Counted from the stretch's first letter, positions 23,901 through 33,445 are shown. The stretch: DNA of 64,000 nucleotides from JAFEDN01 sp963832945 (GCA_963832945.1 CAWHVV010000006.1:440067-504066), one strand, 5' to 3'. Notes: generated by a model not told the origin, from the sequence alone. Translations and numbers: made by a program.

Positions 23901-25935
23901 AGCCGCTGTCGATCCGGATAATTCAGCGCCCAGTCTTATTTTTTTAATCAGTGCAGTCCAACACGGCTATTTTCAGAGAAATTCTAATCTCGGCGCAGCG
24001 GTTACGCAATTTGCGCAAAGCGAAGTGCAAAATGGTGTTATTCAATTTGTAGCCGATGGCAGTACCAGCACTCCCGGATATCATGTTTTGGTTAGCGATG
24101 GCGTCATCACCACCACACCACAAAGTAGCGCGGTGACTTTTTACGTTGCTCCCACTTTAATTAATAATAGTTTATCGGTAAATCAAGGCCAATCCGTGAT
24201 TCTCACCACGGATAATCTCAGCGCCGTGGATCCCAATTTTGGTGCGGATAGTTTGACGTTTATCATTGGGGAAGTGCAATACGGACATTTTGAATTGACC
24301 ACCAATCGCGGGGTGGTGATTACCAGCTTTACCCAAAGACAAGTCGAGAATGGCCAGGTGCAATTTATTACTGACGGCAGCAGCAATGCCCCTGTTTATA
24401 ACATAGCCCTAACTAACGGCAAGGTCACAACGCCGGCTGAGTTTAGCGTGGTCAGCTTCCATATCGCTCCGGTTCTAGTCAACAATGCCCTATCCATAGC
24501 CCAAGGACAAACCATTGTTTTAACTTCAGCACAGTTGAGCGCCACCCAGGCAGGAAGTTATGTGGGCGGCTTAACATTCATTGTCAGCGAAGTGACCGGA
24601 GGACGATTTGCGTTAGTCAGTACGGCAGATATAGCCATGACTCAATTTACCCAAACGCAAATTCAAAACGGTGATGTGGAATTTATTCAGGACGATACCG
24701 CCACAATACCCGGTTATTCGGTTACGGTGAGTGATGGGCAAATCTCCACCGCTTTGCAACCGGCGGAGATTATTTTTGAAGCCATGCCGGTGCTGGATAA
24801 AAATACGCTGACCATTACGCAAGGGCAGACATTAATTCTCACCTCTGATCAACTTAGCGCTACCGATCGTGAAACGCCTAATGGTGAGTTGGTCTTTAGC
24901 GCCAGCATAGTACAACACGGCCATTTTGAAGATATCGGGACATCAGGAGTGATTATTACACAATTTTCTCAACAACGCCTTGCCGGGGGTTCAATTAAAT
25001 TTATCACGGATGGCGGCAGCGACAGCCCGGCTTATAATATGTCGGTCAGCGATGGAATATTGTCAACGGCTCCTTCCGCCGCCATTGTGAATTTTTCTCC
25101 CCGTGCAGGGATTGCAGAACAGAGCACCGGTACGATTGTGCGCAACGCCATCACCGGCGCGATTATCAGCGGGGTCGTCGGCTTTGGTTTTTTTGTGATG
25201 CAATTGTGTATCAGGCGGCGTGCGGAAAAATATTTTGAGCGAGCGACGATTGACGCCGAAGGTGCTGGCAAGGAGCAGGCGGATTTTCATAAAAATGTCG
25301 TGCGTCCCGTGACTAAACGCGTATTGGAACGGGTTAAAATCGCAGGTATCACCGGTTATGTGAGCCAAAATACCGCTCGGGATACCGTCAGTGCGATTAT
25401 CGACATTATTCATCAATTGGAACGGCAGGGTGTGAATATGGATTTGAGTAAACTCAAGGCCGTGGACCAAACCCATTTAGTGGATCTGATTGCACGTAAA
25501 ACGCGTCAAGTGTTAGTACCGGATGTGTCCTGTTGTTCCGCCACGCGCCTGGCGCGATTTTTCTGCGCTGAAACCACGCCGCAAAAAATGGAAGAAAAAG
25601 CCGCAGAAATCGCTATCAAAGTAAAAGCAGGGTGGGTGGCGCCCATTCCTCGAAGGCAGGATGACCAAAAAATATTAAATATAATGACCTTGGAACAGAA
25701 AATGAGTTTGGAACTGAAATCATTTTCTCCTGATATTGTGCTGGAAAATGAATCTGGCGACCAGGCGATGATGGTCAATCCCTCTCAGTCGATTCATTTA
25801 CAACGCCAGATATCCTCTTCTCAAGATTTTGACGGTAAATTAGGATCACCCGCCAGGACGGGAGTATTTGGTTCTCAGGAAAAAAGACCCTTTAATACTA
25901 TTGTCTCCTCGACCGTGGAAAAGGGGTTCAGCTAA
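20955..25935 (+). pseudogene. FG-GAP/cadherin-like membrane protein, frameshift in G5 tract at 21797
   Basis: Restored length is about 1659 residues. A unique ~50-residue N terminus precedes seven to eight FG-GAP units (21120-22540; GDVNGDGVNDLIIG, NSNAGASYVVFG). Eight cadherin-like repeats follow (22545-25100; NN-LTVNQGQTVVLN). The helix at 25129-25215 (VRNAITGAIISGVVGFGFFV) leads to a family tail with VSCCSATRLARFFCAE. The first frame runs 20955-21809 and the second picks up at the G tract. Taking one G out of GGGGG (21797-21801) gives a continuous NGIKGFGSGDASGSS, matching neighbouring units. A homopolymer lesion of this kind can revert by slippage. The start is set by GGAG at 20947; ATG 20958 is equally possible. 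Confidence 0.8.
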
Positions 25936-26005
25936 TCAGTTGAAAAAGGCGACACGATGGCTAGAAAAAAAGTCGCTCTATGGATGCTAAACATGAGTTA
26001 ACGGG

Positions 26006-26041
26006 GATTTTTTTAAAAAACCAATTTTTATGGAGAAAATT
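26006..26041 (+). promoter_or_regulatory. Conserved leader, class B copy 2
   Basis: GATTTTTTTAAAAAACCAAT then TTTATGGAGAAAAT repeats the leader at 20922. GGAG at 26032-26035 is 6 nt before ATG 26042, which I take as the start in preference to ATG 26030 inside the binding site. Confidence 0.55.
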
Positions 26042-28381
26042 ATGCCAAATTCTAGTAATACAACAAACCCAACCATTTTCCCGGTCGTAATTTCATTAAC
26101 TAATCTTAATGGAGTCAATGGTTTTATAATCGATGGTGAAGCAACAAATGATGCGAGTGGTTCTTCAGTCAGCGCTGCGGGTGATGTGAATGGTGATGGT
26201 TACGCCGATCTTCTGATCGGAGCGCCTGGGCATGCGTTATCTACTGGAAGAACTTATGTGATATACGGCGGACCGCAGGTGGGAAGCAATGGAGTATTAG
26301 CATTGAATAATATTAATGGGACTAATGGGTTTAAAATCGATGGAGAAACCAATGGTGGTCAGAGTGGTTTTGTAGTCAGTACTGCTGGAGATATCAATAA
26401 GGATGGCTATTCGGATTTGTTCATTGGAGCGCCCAGGAATCAACTAAACTATGTGGTATTCGGTGGTCCTCAGGTAGGTAACAGCGGTTTATTGGCATTG
26501 AGCGATTTGAATGGAACAAATGGTTTTAAAATTAGCGGGTACGGATATCCAATTAGCACAGCAGGCGACATTAATAGCGACGGTATAGATGACCTGATTA
26601 TTGCAAATCCCGGCTATAATAACAATATAGGACGAAGCTACGTGGTGTTCGGCGACATATCTCCACAAATTTGGGCCAATCAGCTCACTATCCACTCAGG
26701 AGAAACCTTTTTATTCACAGCCAATAATTTAAACGCAACCGGCACGGTGACAGTAACATTCAATGTCTACAATGTCCAACATGGCTATTTTCAATCGTTA
26801 TCTAATCCAGGTCTAAGGATCACGCAATTCACTCAATCTCAAATTTTGGCGCATCAAATCCAGTTTATCCATGATGGCAGTCAATTGGCGCCCAGTTATT
26901 CAGTTCAGGCGATTAACCGTAATGCGATTGCCAATCAAGCGGTGCAAGTGACTTTTTATCGCCGGCCGGTCATCACCAATCTTTTATCGATTCATCAAGG
27001 TCAAACATTATCATTGACCGGCAATTTTTTGAACGTGACAGAGGATTATCCGTCCAATCAGGTGAACTTAACCATCAGCAATTTACAATACGGGCAATTT
27101 TTATTAGCGCCACTTAATTATTCTGTCACGCAGTTTAATGCAGAACATCTGCTAAATAATCTCGTGTTCTTTGTTCAAGACAATACGACGAATGCTCCTG
27201 CTTATCAAATCAGTGTCGCGGATCCTTACTTTATTTTACCACCTGTTTCAGCAGCCGTGACTTTTTATCGAAGACCGTTGTTAGTGCGCAGCAATTTAGT
27301 CATTAGCCAGGGCCAAACGATAACCTTGTCGTCCGGCTTTTTGACCATTATGAATGAGGACTATCCATCAAGCCAGGTGGTTATAACGATATTGAATGTG
27401 CAACAAGGTCAATTTAAATTATTCAATTCAGTAGTCACGCAATTTACTTTACAGTCCTTATTGAATAACCAGATCGTGTTTTCTCAAGACAGCAGCCCGG
27501 TTGCTCCAGGCGGACTGATTGGGTTCAATGATCCTTATTTTCAAGTTTCTCCGCTAGAAATCACAGTTACCTTTACACCATTGCCTCCGATCATCGTCAA
27601 TAATCAATTAATGGCTTTGCAAGGGGGAAACGTAACCTTATCTTTAGATAATTTGCAGGGAAGAGATCCTGATTTATCGTTTAACGCCAGCGATTTAATT
27701 TTCATCATTAGTCAAATGCAACACGGTCAGTTCAGTTTAGTGGGTAGTCCGTGGCAATCGATTAATCTGTTTTCTCAAGGACAAATCAGCAATGGTCAAG
27801 TCATTTTTACTCAGGATAATACGGTCTCGACTCCCAGTTATGAAGTTATATTAACCGATGGACGATTAAGCAGCGCTGCGCAAACTGCTTCCATCAGCTT
27901 TGATATGGTCCCAATTTTCATTAATAACCGCTTAACCATTACTCAAGGTACTTCGGTGGTTTTGGGAATTAATAATTTAAGAGCCACCGATGACCACACA
28001 CCCGCGGGAAATTTATTATTTAGTGTGAGTAATGTCCGGCATGGTTATTTTGCGGAAGTTTTAACGTCAACCACATCAATCACGCAATTTAGTCAACAGC
28101 AGATAGAAAACGCCGAAATTGAATTTATTAGCGACGGAAGCGCTCTAGCGCCAATCTACGCCGTAACAGTCACGGACGACGTCGGTCTTAGCGCCGCCCC
28201 TCAAAACGCACAAATTACTTTCTTTGCTTCAGGTGGAAATTCACTCGCTTTGGTCAGTAATAGCTTGTATGCCTTGCAAGGTCGTACGGTTATTTTAAAT
28301 TTTAATCGCTGGGATAGTCGGAGGCGTACTAGGGGGAGGGGCATTACTGTTAGTTCTCTGTTGTTTATACAGATGTCTTAA
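26042..28381 (+). CDS. Ectodomain of a receptor-kinase-like protein (FG-GAP + cadherin-like), frameshifted at 3' end
   Basis: Only three FG-GAP units are present (26090-26650), too few for a full propeller. At least five cadherin-like repeats follow (26660-28230; NN-L-I-QGQ, HGYF, Q-Q-, F--D-S, AP-Y). The frame ends in a non-homologous tail after VILN. If one T is removed from the T4 tract 28300-28303, the protein continues as TVILNLIAGIVGGVLGGG. That run is the start of a clear transmembrane helix, and the frame then runs straight into the kinase at 28443. The original product was therefore most likely a single-pass receptor of about 1231 residues. As sequenced, the ectodomain has no membrane anchor. 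There is no signal peptide (MPNSSNTTNPTIFPVV). Confidence 0.8.
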   Translation: MPNSSNTTNPTIFPVVISLTNLNGVNGFIIDGEATNDASGSSVSAAGDVNGDGYADLLIGAPGHALSTGRTYVIYGGPQVGSNGVLALNNINGTNGFKIDGETNGGQSGFVVSTAGDINKDGYSDLFIGAPRNQLNYVVFGGPQVGNSGLLALSDLNGTNGFKISGYGYPISTAGDINSDGIDDLIIANPGYNNNIGRSYVVFGDISPQIWANQLTIHSGETFLFTANNLNATGTVTVTFNVYNVQHGYFQSLSNPGLRITQFTQSQILAHQIQFIHDGSQLAPSYSVQAINRNAIANQAVQVTFYRRPVITNLLSIHQGQTLSLTGNFLNVTEDYPSNQVNLTISNLQYGQFLLAPLNYSVTQFNAEHLLNNLVFFVQDNTTNAPAYQISVADPYFILPPVSAAVTFYRRPLLVRSNLVISQGQTITLSSGFLTIMNEDYPSSQVVITILNVQQGQFKLFNSVVTQFTLQSLLNNQIVFSQDSSPVAPGGLIGFNDPYFQVSPLEITVTFTPLPPIIVNNQLMALQGGNVTLSLDNLQGRDPDLSFNASDLIFIISQMQHGQFSLVGSPWQSINLFSQGQISNGQVIFTQDNTVSTPSYEVILTDGRLSSAAQTASISFDMVPIFINNRLTITQGTSVVLGINNLRATDDHTPAGNLLFSVSNVRHGYFAEVLTSTTSITQFSQQQIENAEIEFISDGSALAPIYAVTVTDDVGLSAAPQNAQITFFASGGNSLALVSNSLYALQGRTVILNFNRWDSRRRTRGRGITVSSLLFIQMS

Positions 28382-29738
28382 AAAAAATCGCGCAGCAAAT
28401 CCTTCTGAAAACGAAATCAAAATAAATCCCCTGCCTGCTTCCATGGACACTTCTGTTTCGCCGGATTTTTATCAGCCCAGAGCATATGTTGAATCTCCTC
28501 GTCAACCGTCCGTGGTTTCGCCTTACTTTCTGCCTCAGGGATTACCCGTCATTCCGTCAGGACAGGGGTTAATCACTCAGACCCCTTCTATTTCGTCACA
28601 GCAAGGGGAGGATTCCGCGACTCCCCTCAGTGCGTCGCCGTTATCCCGGCCAAGTCAGGCGAGCCTCGGTGGTTCTCATTTGCCGCTCCCGGTTACGGTT
28701 TCATTAAGTCAGTCAGGAAAACCAGATAGTGAAGTAGTTAGAGAACTCAAAGTTTCGCGTCGCAGCATTTCTCCTTCTTCTCCTCGATCTGTCGATGAGG
28801 TCGGAGAAATGAAAATTTCTTTAAGCCTGGCGTATCAAGACCTGGAGTTTGATGAAAAAGATAAACTGGGGTCGGGCGCTTATGGAACCGTTTACAAAGG
28901 GATATATAAATTTAATGAAGTCGCGGTTAAGAAATTACATGTTGATCATTTGAGTGAAAGCGCAGTGGCAGAGTTGAAGCAGGAGGCCGGTATTCTGGGG
29001 TCGATGCGATCCGATTATATCGTGCGCCTGAATGGCGTGTGTTTGGAAGAACCGAATTTTTGCTTAGTCATGGAACTGATGCCGAAAGGTTCTTTGTATA
29101 ACGTATTGCAGAATTCGCCAGGAGAATTACCGTTATCGGTTCGCTATCGAATTGGTTTGGATGTCTGTTATGGCCTGTATCATTTGCATGAAGTGAATAT
29201 CCTGCATCGGGATTTAAAAAGTTTGAACGTGTTGCTGGATGATCGTTTCCGCGCAAAAATTACCGATTTTGGTTTATCGAAGATTAAATCAGAAATGGGC
29301 AGTATGAGTTCGTCGAAAGGCATGAAAGGCACTTTGGGCTGGATGGCGCCGGAACTGTTTGCTGAAAAACCCGAAGCCACGACCGCAGCGGATATTTACG
29401 CGTATGGCATGGTGCTGTTTGAACTGATGGCTAATCCTTATCGCATTCCGTTTCATGGATTAGCGCCCGCTTCAGTCATTTCCGCCAAATTGACGCGTGG
29501 CGACAAGCAGGAAACGATTTCAGAATCGTGTCCGCCGAAGATGGCGCAGTTAATGCGAGCGTGTTGGCAGGAACCTGAAAAGCGGCCACCGGCCAAAGTG
29601 CTGGCAAAGAGTTTAAGCGCGTTATTTAAAGCGTCTCAATCTCAACAAGAGCCGCTAAAAGTAGCGCCCATACCGCACTTCGATCCATTAAAAAGTGAAG
29701 TGCCGGGATATGGTCAAAATCTGGAATCATTTTCATAA
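28299..29738 (+). CDS. Transmembrane helix plus TKL-like protein kinase (3' part of receptor kinase)
   Basis: This frame opens at 28299 with LIAGIVGGVLGGGALLLVLC, then YRCLKKN as a positive-inside stop-transfer. A ~115-residue Pro/Ser-rich juxtamembrane region precedes the kinase domain (28845-29620). All catalytic motifs are present: glycine loop LGSGAYGTVYKG, VAVKK lysine, HRDLKSLN, DFGLSK, MAPE and DIYAYG. The HRDLKSLN loop and overall look are those of the tyrosine-kinase-like group (Raf/MLK/RIPK-like), so Ser/Thr or dual specificity is likely. The first Met of the separate frame (28443) has no ribosome binding site, which supports origin as the 3' part of the gene starting at 26042. The next gene starts 24 nt downstream, so the two form an operon. 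Confidence 0.85.
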   Translation: MLIAGIVGGVLGGGALLLVLCCLYRCLKKNRAANPSENEIKINPLPASMDTSVSPDFYQPRAYVESPRQPSVVSPYFLPQGLPVIPSGQGLITQTPSISSQQGEDSATPLSASPLSRPSQASLGGSHLPLPVTVSLSQSGKPDSEVVRELKVSRRSISPSSPRSVDEVGEMKISLSLAYQDLEFDEKDKLGSGAYGTVYKGIYKFNEVAVKKLHVDHLSESAVAELKQEAGILGSMRSDYIVRLNGVCLEEPNFCLVMELMPKGSLYNVLQNSPGELPLSVRYRIGLDVCYGLYHLHEVNILHRDLKSLNVLLDDRFRAKITDFGLSKIKSEMGSMSSSKGMKGTLGWMAPELFAEKPEATTAADIYAYGMVLFELMANPYRIPFHGLAPASVISAKLTRGDKQETISESCPPKMAQLMRACWQEPEKRPPAKVLAKSLSALFKASQSQQEPLKVAPIPHFDPLKSEVPGYGQNLESFS

Positions 29739-29762
29739 ATAATTTTATAGGGAGATGTTAAC

Positions 29763-31544
29763 ATGATGGCAGCAGATATCGCCAAAGGTGTTTTTAAAGT
29801 GGCTGAACTTATTTATGATCGAGTTCAGTCGGTGAAAGCCAATAAATCGCAATGTGAACGGCTGGTGGAAAGAATTCGAGTGATTGAGGCGGCAGTCTCG
29901 GGACTGGAAGAAATTCCCGAATCGGATCATTTCAAACAAGGTCTGGCTTTATTGGAAAAAACTTTGAAGGAAAGTCTCCAATTCATCAACCAGTTTATGG
30001 AAGGTCAAAAATGGTATCACCAGGCTATCAAAGCAAAAAAAAATGAATCGCAGTTTGTGAAGCTCAATCAACAGTTCAAAGCGTGTTTGCCCTTATTGAA
30101 TTTAGGGATGGTGGTACAGCAGATCACCAATCGCGAACAGGATATCGCGGATCAAAAAGCAGATGCTAAAGAATTAAAAGCCGGGCAGGCGGAAATTATC
30201 TCGCTAAATCAAAAAATGCTGCGGGAATTGCAGGAATTTAAAGGCGCGGCGGCCCAGAGGGATATGATTCTGGCTCGACAACTGGCTTCGTTAAAAGGAC
30301 AACTGCGCCAGATTCATCAGCCAGTTGAGGTTAAATCACCAATTCCCCTGGATTATAAAATTCCGTATTGCGAATTAATGTTTGATGACTTGATCGGTCA
30401 GGGGAGCATCAGCCGTGTGTATCGGGGTCGTTGGGAGGGACAGACGGTAGCGATCAAATTGTTATCGGTTCCCTTGTCCGGTGCGGACGGCGTTGAATTT
30501 AGCCGTGAAGTGGCAATCATGAACCGTTTGCGCAATCCCTGCATTGTTCAGTTCTATGGTGCGTGCCTGGAAGAAGATAATGCCTGTCTGGTGATGGAAA
30601 ATATGGTGAACGGATCTTTGTATACACAATTGGAAAAAACTCAGTTGACGTTGCTGCAACAAAAACAGATCGCGCTGGATATCGCCCGGGGATTGCAGTA
30701 TTTACATAAAAACGGCATGATTCATCGGGATTTAAAGAGCGCGAATATTTTATTAACCGCGGATTTTCATGCAAAAATTGCCAATTTTGGTTTAACCAAA
30801 ACGCGTAATTTCAGTATTCAATCGATTACCAAAGTCAGTCAGGCGGTGGCGTGGTGTGCTCCGGAAATATTAAAGGGCGAGTCAACCATCACGGCTAAAG
30901 CCGATAGTTATAGCGTTGGCGCCGTTCTGTGGGAGTTGTTTACGGGTAAAAGACCGTATGCTGGCTTGTCATTTGAGATATTAACAAGAAAAATTTTGGC
31001 CGGGCATCGGGAAAATATTTCCGAGTTTATTCCGGTAGAATTTCGTGGGTTGATTGCGGCATGCTGGTCGGCGACTCCCGAAAAACGTCCGGATATGATG
31101 CAGATTATCCAACAATTGGGGGTTTACGATCCGGCTAAAACGCTTTACCAGAAAGCCAAAACATTGGAAGAAGAGAAAGATTTTAAAAGCGCCCAACACT
31201 ATTATCAGCAGGCCGCCGACAGTGGGAGAATCAGCGCGCTCACCAGTTTAGGCGTATTTGCTTTAATGGGTCCGGGTGGAATGCCGAAAGATAAAGTCAA
31301 AGCCCACCAGTTATTTTTAGAGGCGGCGCAGAAAGGTCATCCACGCGCGATGAAAAATTTAGCGGTGATGCTGGACACGGGCGATGGCGTGGCGCAGGAT
31401 CAAAAGCAGGCTTTAGTCTGGTATCAGAAAGCCGGTGCGGCGGGGGACGTGGCGTCATTAAAACGGGCAACACGCCTCACCGAGAAATTAGCGGCACTGA
31501 TGAATCTGACGACTCAACCGTCAAAGTTCGGTGTCCCCAGCTAA
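29763..31544 (+). CDS. MLKL-like: helical HeLo-type domain, NFG pseudokinase, Sel1 repeats
   Basis: The start follows GGGAG (29750). Residues 1-140 are purely helical. The pattern KANKSQCERLVERIRVIEA and the later helices resemble the HeLo four-helix bundle of MLKL and related cell-death proteins; this is by eye and unproven. A coiled-coil-like brace (about 140-195) leads to a kinase domain (about 205-455) with IGQGSISRVYRG, VAIK, HRDLKSAN, CAPE and DSYSVG. The DFG aspartate that holds magnesium is Asn (ANFGLTK), so it is probably a pseudokinase or weak kinase. Residues about 465-575 hold Sel1-like repeats (KAHQLFLEAAQKGHPRAMKN). It is cotranscribed with the active receptor kinase upstream, a plausible activator. 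MLKL is eukaryotic, so horizontal acquisition or convergence are both open. Confidence 0.75.
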   Translation: MMAADIAKGVFKVAELIYDRVQSVKANKSQCERLVERIRVIEAAVSGLEEIPESDHFKQGLALLEKTLKESLQFINQFMEGQKWYHQAIKAKKNESQFVKLNQQFKACLPLLNLGMVVQQITNREQDIADQKADAKELKAGQAEIISLNQKMLRELQEFKGAAAQRDMILARQLASLKGQLRQIHQPVEVKSPIPLDYKIPYCELMFDDLIGQGSISRVYRGRWEGQTVAIKLLSVPLSGADGVEFSREVAIMNRLRNPCIVQFYGACLEEDNACLVMENMVNGSLYTQLEKTQLTLLQQKQIALDIARGLQYLHKNGMIHRDLKSANILLTADFHAKIANFGLTKTRNFSIQSITKVSQAVAWCAPEILKGESTITAKADSYSVGAVLWELFTGKRPYAGLSFEILTRKILAGHRENISEFIPVEFRGLIAACWSATPEKRPDMMQIIQQLGVYDPAKTLYQKAKTLEEEKDFKSAQHYYQQAADSGRISALTSLGVFALMGPGGMPKDKVKAHQLFLEAAQKGHPRAMKNLAVMLDTGDGVAQDQKQALVWYQKAGAAGDVASLKRATRLTEKLAALMNLTTQPSKFGVPS

Positions 31545-32028
31545 TAGAATAATAACCCTGGAAATCGAACCAAGGATAATGCCGTGATTTAACCTGAATT
31601 CCGCAATGGATTGCAACTGCGGAATTTAGACTTAAGTGTCCCTTAAGAATTTTGTGCTTGCCATATTCTTTTGTAAAGCCTATCTTAAATCTTAAGAGGA
31701 CTATGAAAAAAGGATTAATTGACCATAGGTAGGGATATAAAACAATGTCATTACCATTAACTGCTACAAAATACTTGCCTGATCAACCAGGGTGGGTGGA
31801 TCATCGTTAGGCGGTCTGGGTTTTCCCCCGGACTGATTCTTCAGAAACACAGTCCCAGACAGTCTGTTATTTCAATCAAACCATTACTCAGTTATTTATG
31901 CTGCCCCAGGCAAAGCTTGGGATCGCACTTAAAAGGAAGAATTGCGATTCTCTCCTTTAAAAATCCCCCATCGCGTAAGCTGGAATTCCCTCTTTGGCCC
32001 TGCGTCATCACTTCAAGGAGAAACTGAC
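31545..32028. other. Gene-poor gap with remnant sequence
   Basis: I see no convincing gene. A weak hairpin (ATTCCGCA / TGCGGAAT around 31600-31627) may end the kinase operon. A short frame from 31745 (MSLPLTATKYLP) stops quickly and may be the start of a lost gene. Confidence 0.4.
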
Positions 32029-32208
32029 ATGATGTCATTGACAACAGAATCCACCACATCTTTGCAGCCGATGTACTTAGCGCCGCTGGATTTCGTGAAA
32101 CTGCATCAGCAACCACCAACAACAACAGAAAGAGGTGGTACAAAAGTAATGAAAACAAAGTATGGCAACGCCGCAATCAGCATAACTTGCATTGAACGAA
32201 GCCGCTAG
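32029..32208 (+). CDS. Possible 59-residue protein or truncated N terminus
   Basis: CAAGGAG at 32014-32020 stands 8 nt before ATG 32029. The frame reads MMSLTTESTTSLQPMYLAPL and ends just before the IS91 relic. I recognise no family. The good ribosome binding site and the abrupt end suggest the N terminus of a gene cut off by the insertion, rather than a complete small protein. Confidence 0.3.
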   Translation: MMSLTTESTTSLQPMYLAPLDFVKLHQQPPTTTERGGTKVMKTKYGNAAISITCIERSR

Positions 32209-32312
32209 CGCGGCAGCGAATTGTCCAACTTCCGAGCATTTCCAACCCATTTATTACATTTCTGGTTTCTAACTTATCATCATGGCTCCAATTAACTTTA
32301 AAGGAGCTATTT

Positions 32313-32780
32313 ATGAGTCAATTACGTCAGGACATGATTAATGCCATGCAACTTCGAAATTTTTCTGAAAATACACAGAAATCATACATTACTGTGATAA
32401 AACAATTCGCCAGTTATTACAAGCGTTCGCCGGCGAACATTACTGAGCAGGAAGCTCAGAACTATATTCTGTATCTGGTTAAAGAAAAAAATTTATCATG
32501 GAGTGCTATTCTCGTACTGCATACCTGGGGACAAAACTTATCGTTACATCCCCATATACATTGCATTGTACCGGGTGGCGCATTAACCAGGGATTTACGT
32601 TGGGTAAAAGCCAAATCCAATTATTTATTTCCTGTCAAGGCCATGGCAAAACTCTTTCGAGCCAATTATCTGAGAAGTTTGCAAGAATGCTATACCAACC
32701 ATCAGTTGCAATTTCACGGTAATAGCCAGCAATATAGTGCCTCTACGATACCTCATGAAAAGAATATCTGTATTTGTTAA
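32313..32780 (+). pseudogene. IS91-type relic: recombinase N terminus fused to transposase fragment
   Basis: The start follows AAAGGAG. Residues 1-60 (MSQLRQDMINAMQLRNFSEN, SYITVIKQFASYY) are the SAM-like N-terminal domain of the tyrosine recombinase that accompanies many IS91-family elements. From residue 67 the sequence switches to the IS91 Y2 transposase (HTWGQNLSLHPHIHC, PGGAL, KLFRANYL). An internal deletion has therefore joined two neighbouring element genes, and both lack their catalytic ends. A further fragment may lie to about 32960. It is not functional. Confidence 0.65.
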
Positions 32781-33137
32781 TAACAATAAAATGATTTATT
32801 CTATTTTTAAGGGAAGGATTTCCCATACTCTTGATAAATTTTTTGATCAAACCCTGAGCTTGCTCAATGAAGAATTTGAAATGAAAAATGAAATATTGCC
32901 ATTAATGTCGTTAATTTTGAGATTATTTATTACAAATTTTAGCGTACACCCACTCTCTTGATCTTTAGAATCCCCATAGCCCTGCGCTCTACGCGCCTTC
33001 GTTCAATGATTTTATCAGCAATGCTGGCCCGTTAAGGTGCAAATGAAGTGGCTCAATTAACCGCAATCGACTGGCTCGGTTCAGGCACAATTAACACGCA
33101 TCACTGATAAAATGCTATTCATTATACAGCTAACGCC
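32781..33137. other. Decayed gap, partial inverted repeat
   Basis: There is no convincing gene. ATTTTATCAG (about 33011) and CTGATAAAAT (about 33105) form an inverted repeat around ~90 bases and may be the end of a lost element. Confidence 0.3.
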
Positions 33138-33275
33138 AACGGATTCACACGGCATATTGTTGTTGGTTTACGAGTATTTAATTTCACCAGCGGACTGATC
33201 AAATGACGTTCCTGCAATCGGGCTAATGCTTTCATTAATCGCTCGGATTGACCTTATTTTTATTCCTTAAGGGAA
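33138..33275 (-). pseudogene. Decayed copy of the 3' end of the DUF3987 gene
   Basis: GCCAACGGATTCAC, then TTTAATTTCACC and the long AATGCTTTCATTAATCGCTC stretch recur at 37248-37385, the 3' end of the DUF3987 gene. Here the copy is diverged and not translatable. With the intact copy it flanks the LRR gene at 33678 in direct orientation, a sign of duplication or of recombination between related islands. Confidence 0.7.
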
Positions 33276-33322
33276 AATGACATTTCTTAGTAATTTTATT
33301 TGCGTTTTAAATTCTTTACCCC

Positions 33323-33445
33323 ACCAGAAAAAGAGAAAAAGAGAACTTGTATAGATTTTAACCTTTATCTCTCGTCATATTTTGTTTATTTCATACCACA
33401 CAGAGATAAAAAAATAGACAAGTTCTCTTTTTCTCTTTTTCTGGT
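33323..33445. repeat. 123-bp element with perfect 28-bp inverted ends
   Basis: Bases 33323-33350 (ACCAGAAAAAGAGAAAAAG...) are the exact reverse complement of 33418-33445. The 67-base centre holds a second short inverted pair (TATCTCT / AGAGATA). It could be a MITE-like element or a long hairpin acting as a transcription barrier before the LRR gene. No protein is encoded. Confidence 0.7.

Noticed and set aside
31892..32176. 94-codon minus-strand frame
   Set aside because: It is antisense to the better-supported small frame at 32029 and has no start signal.
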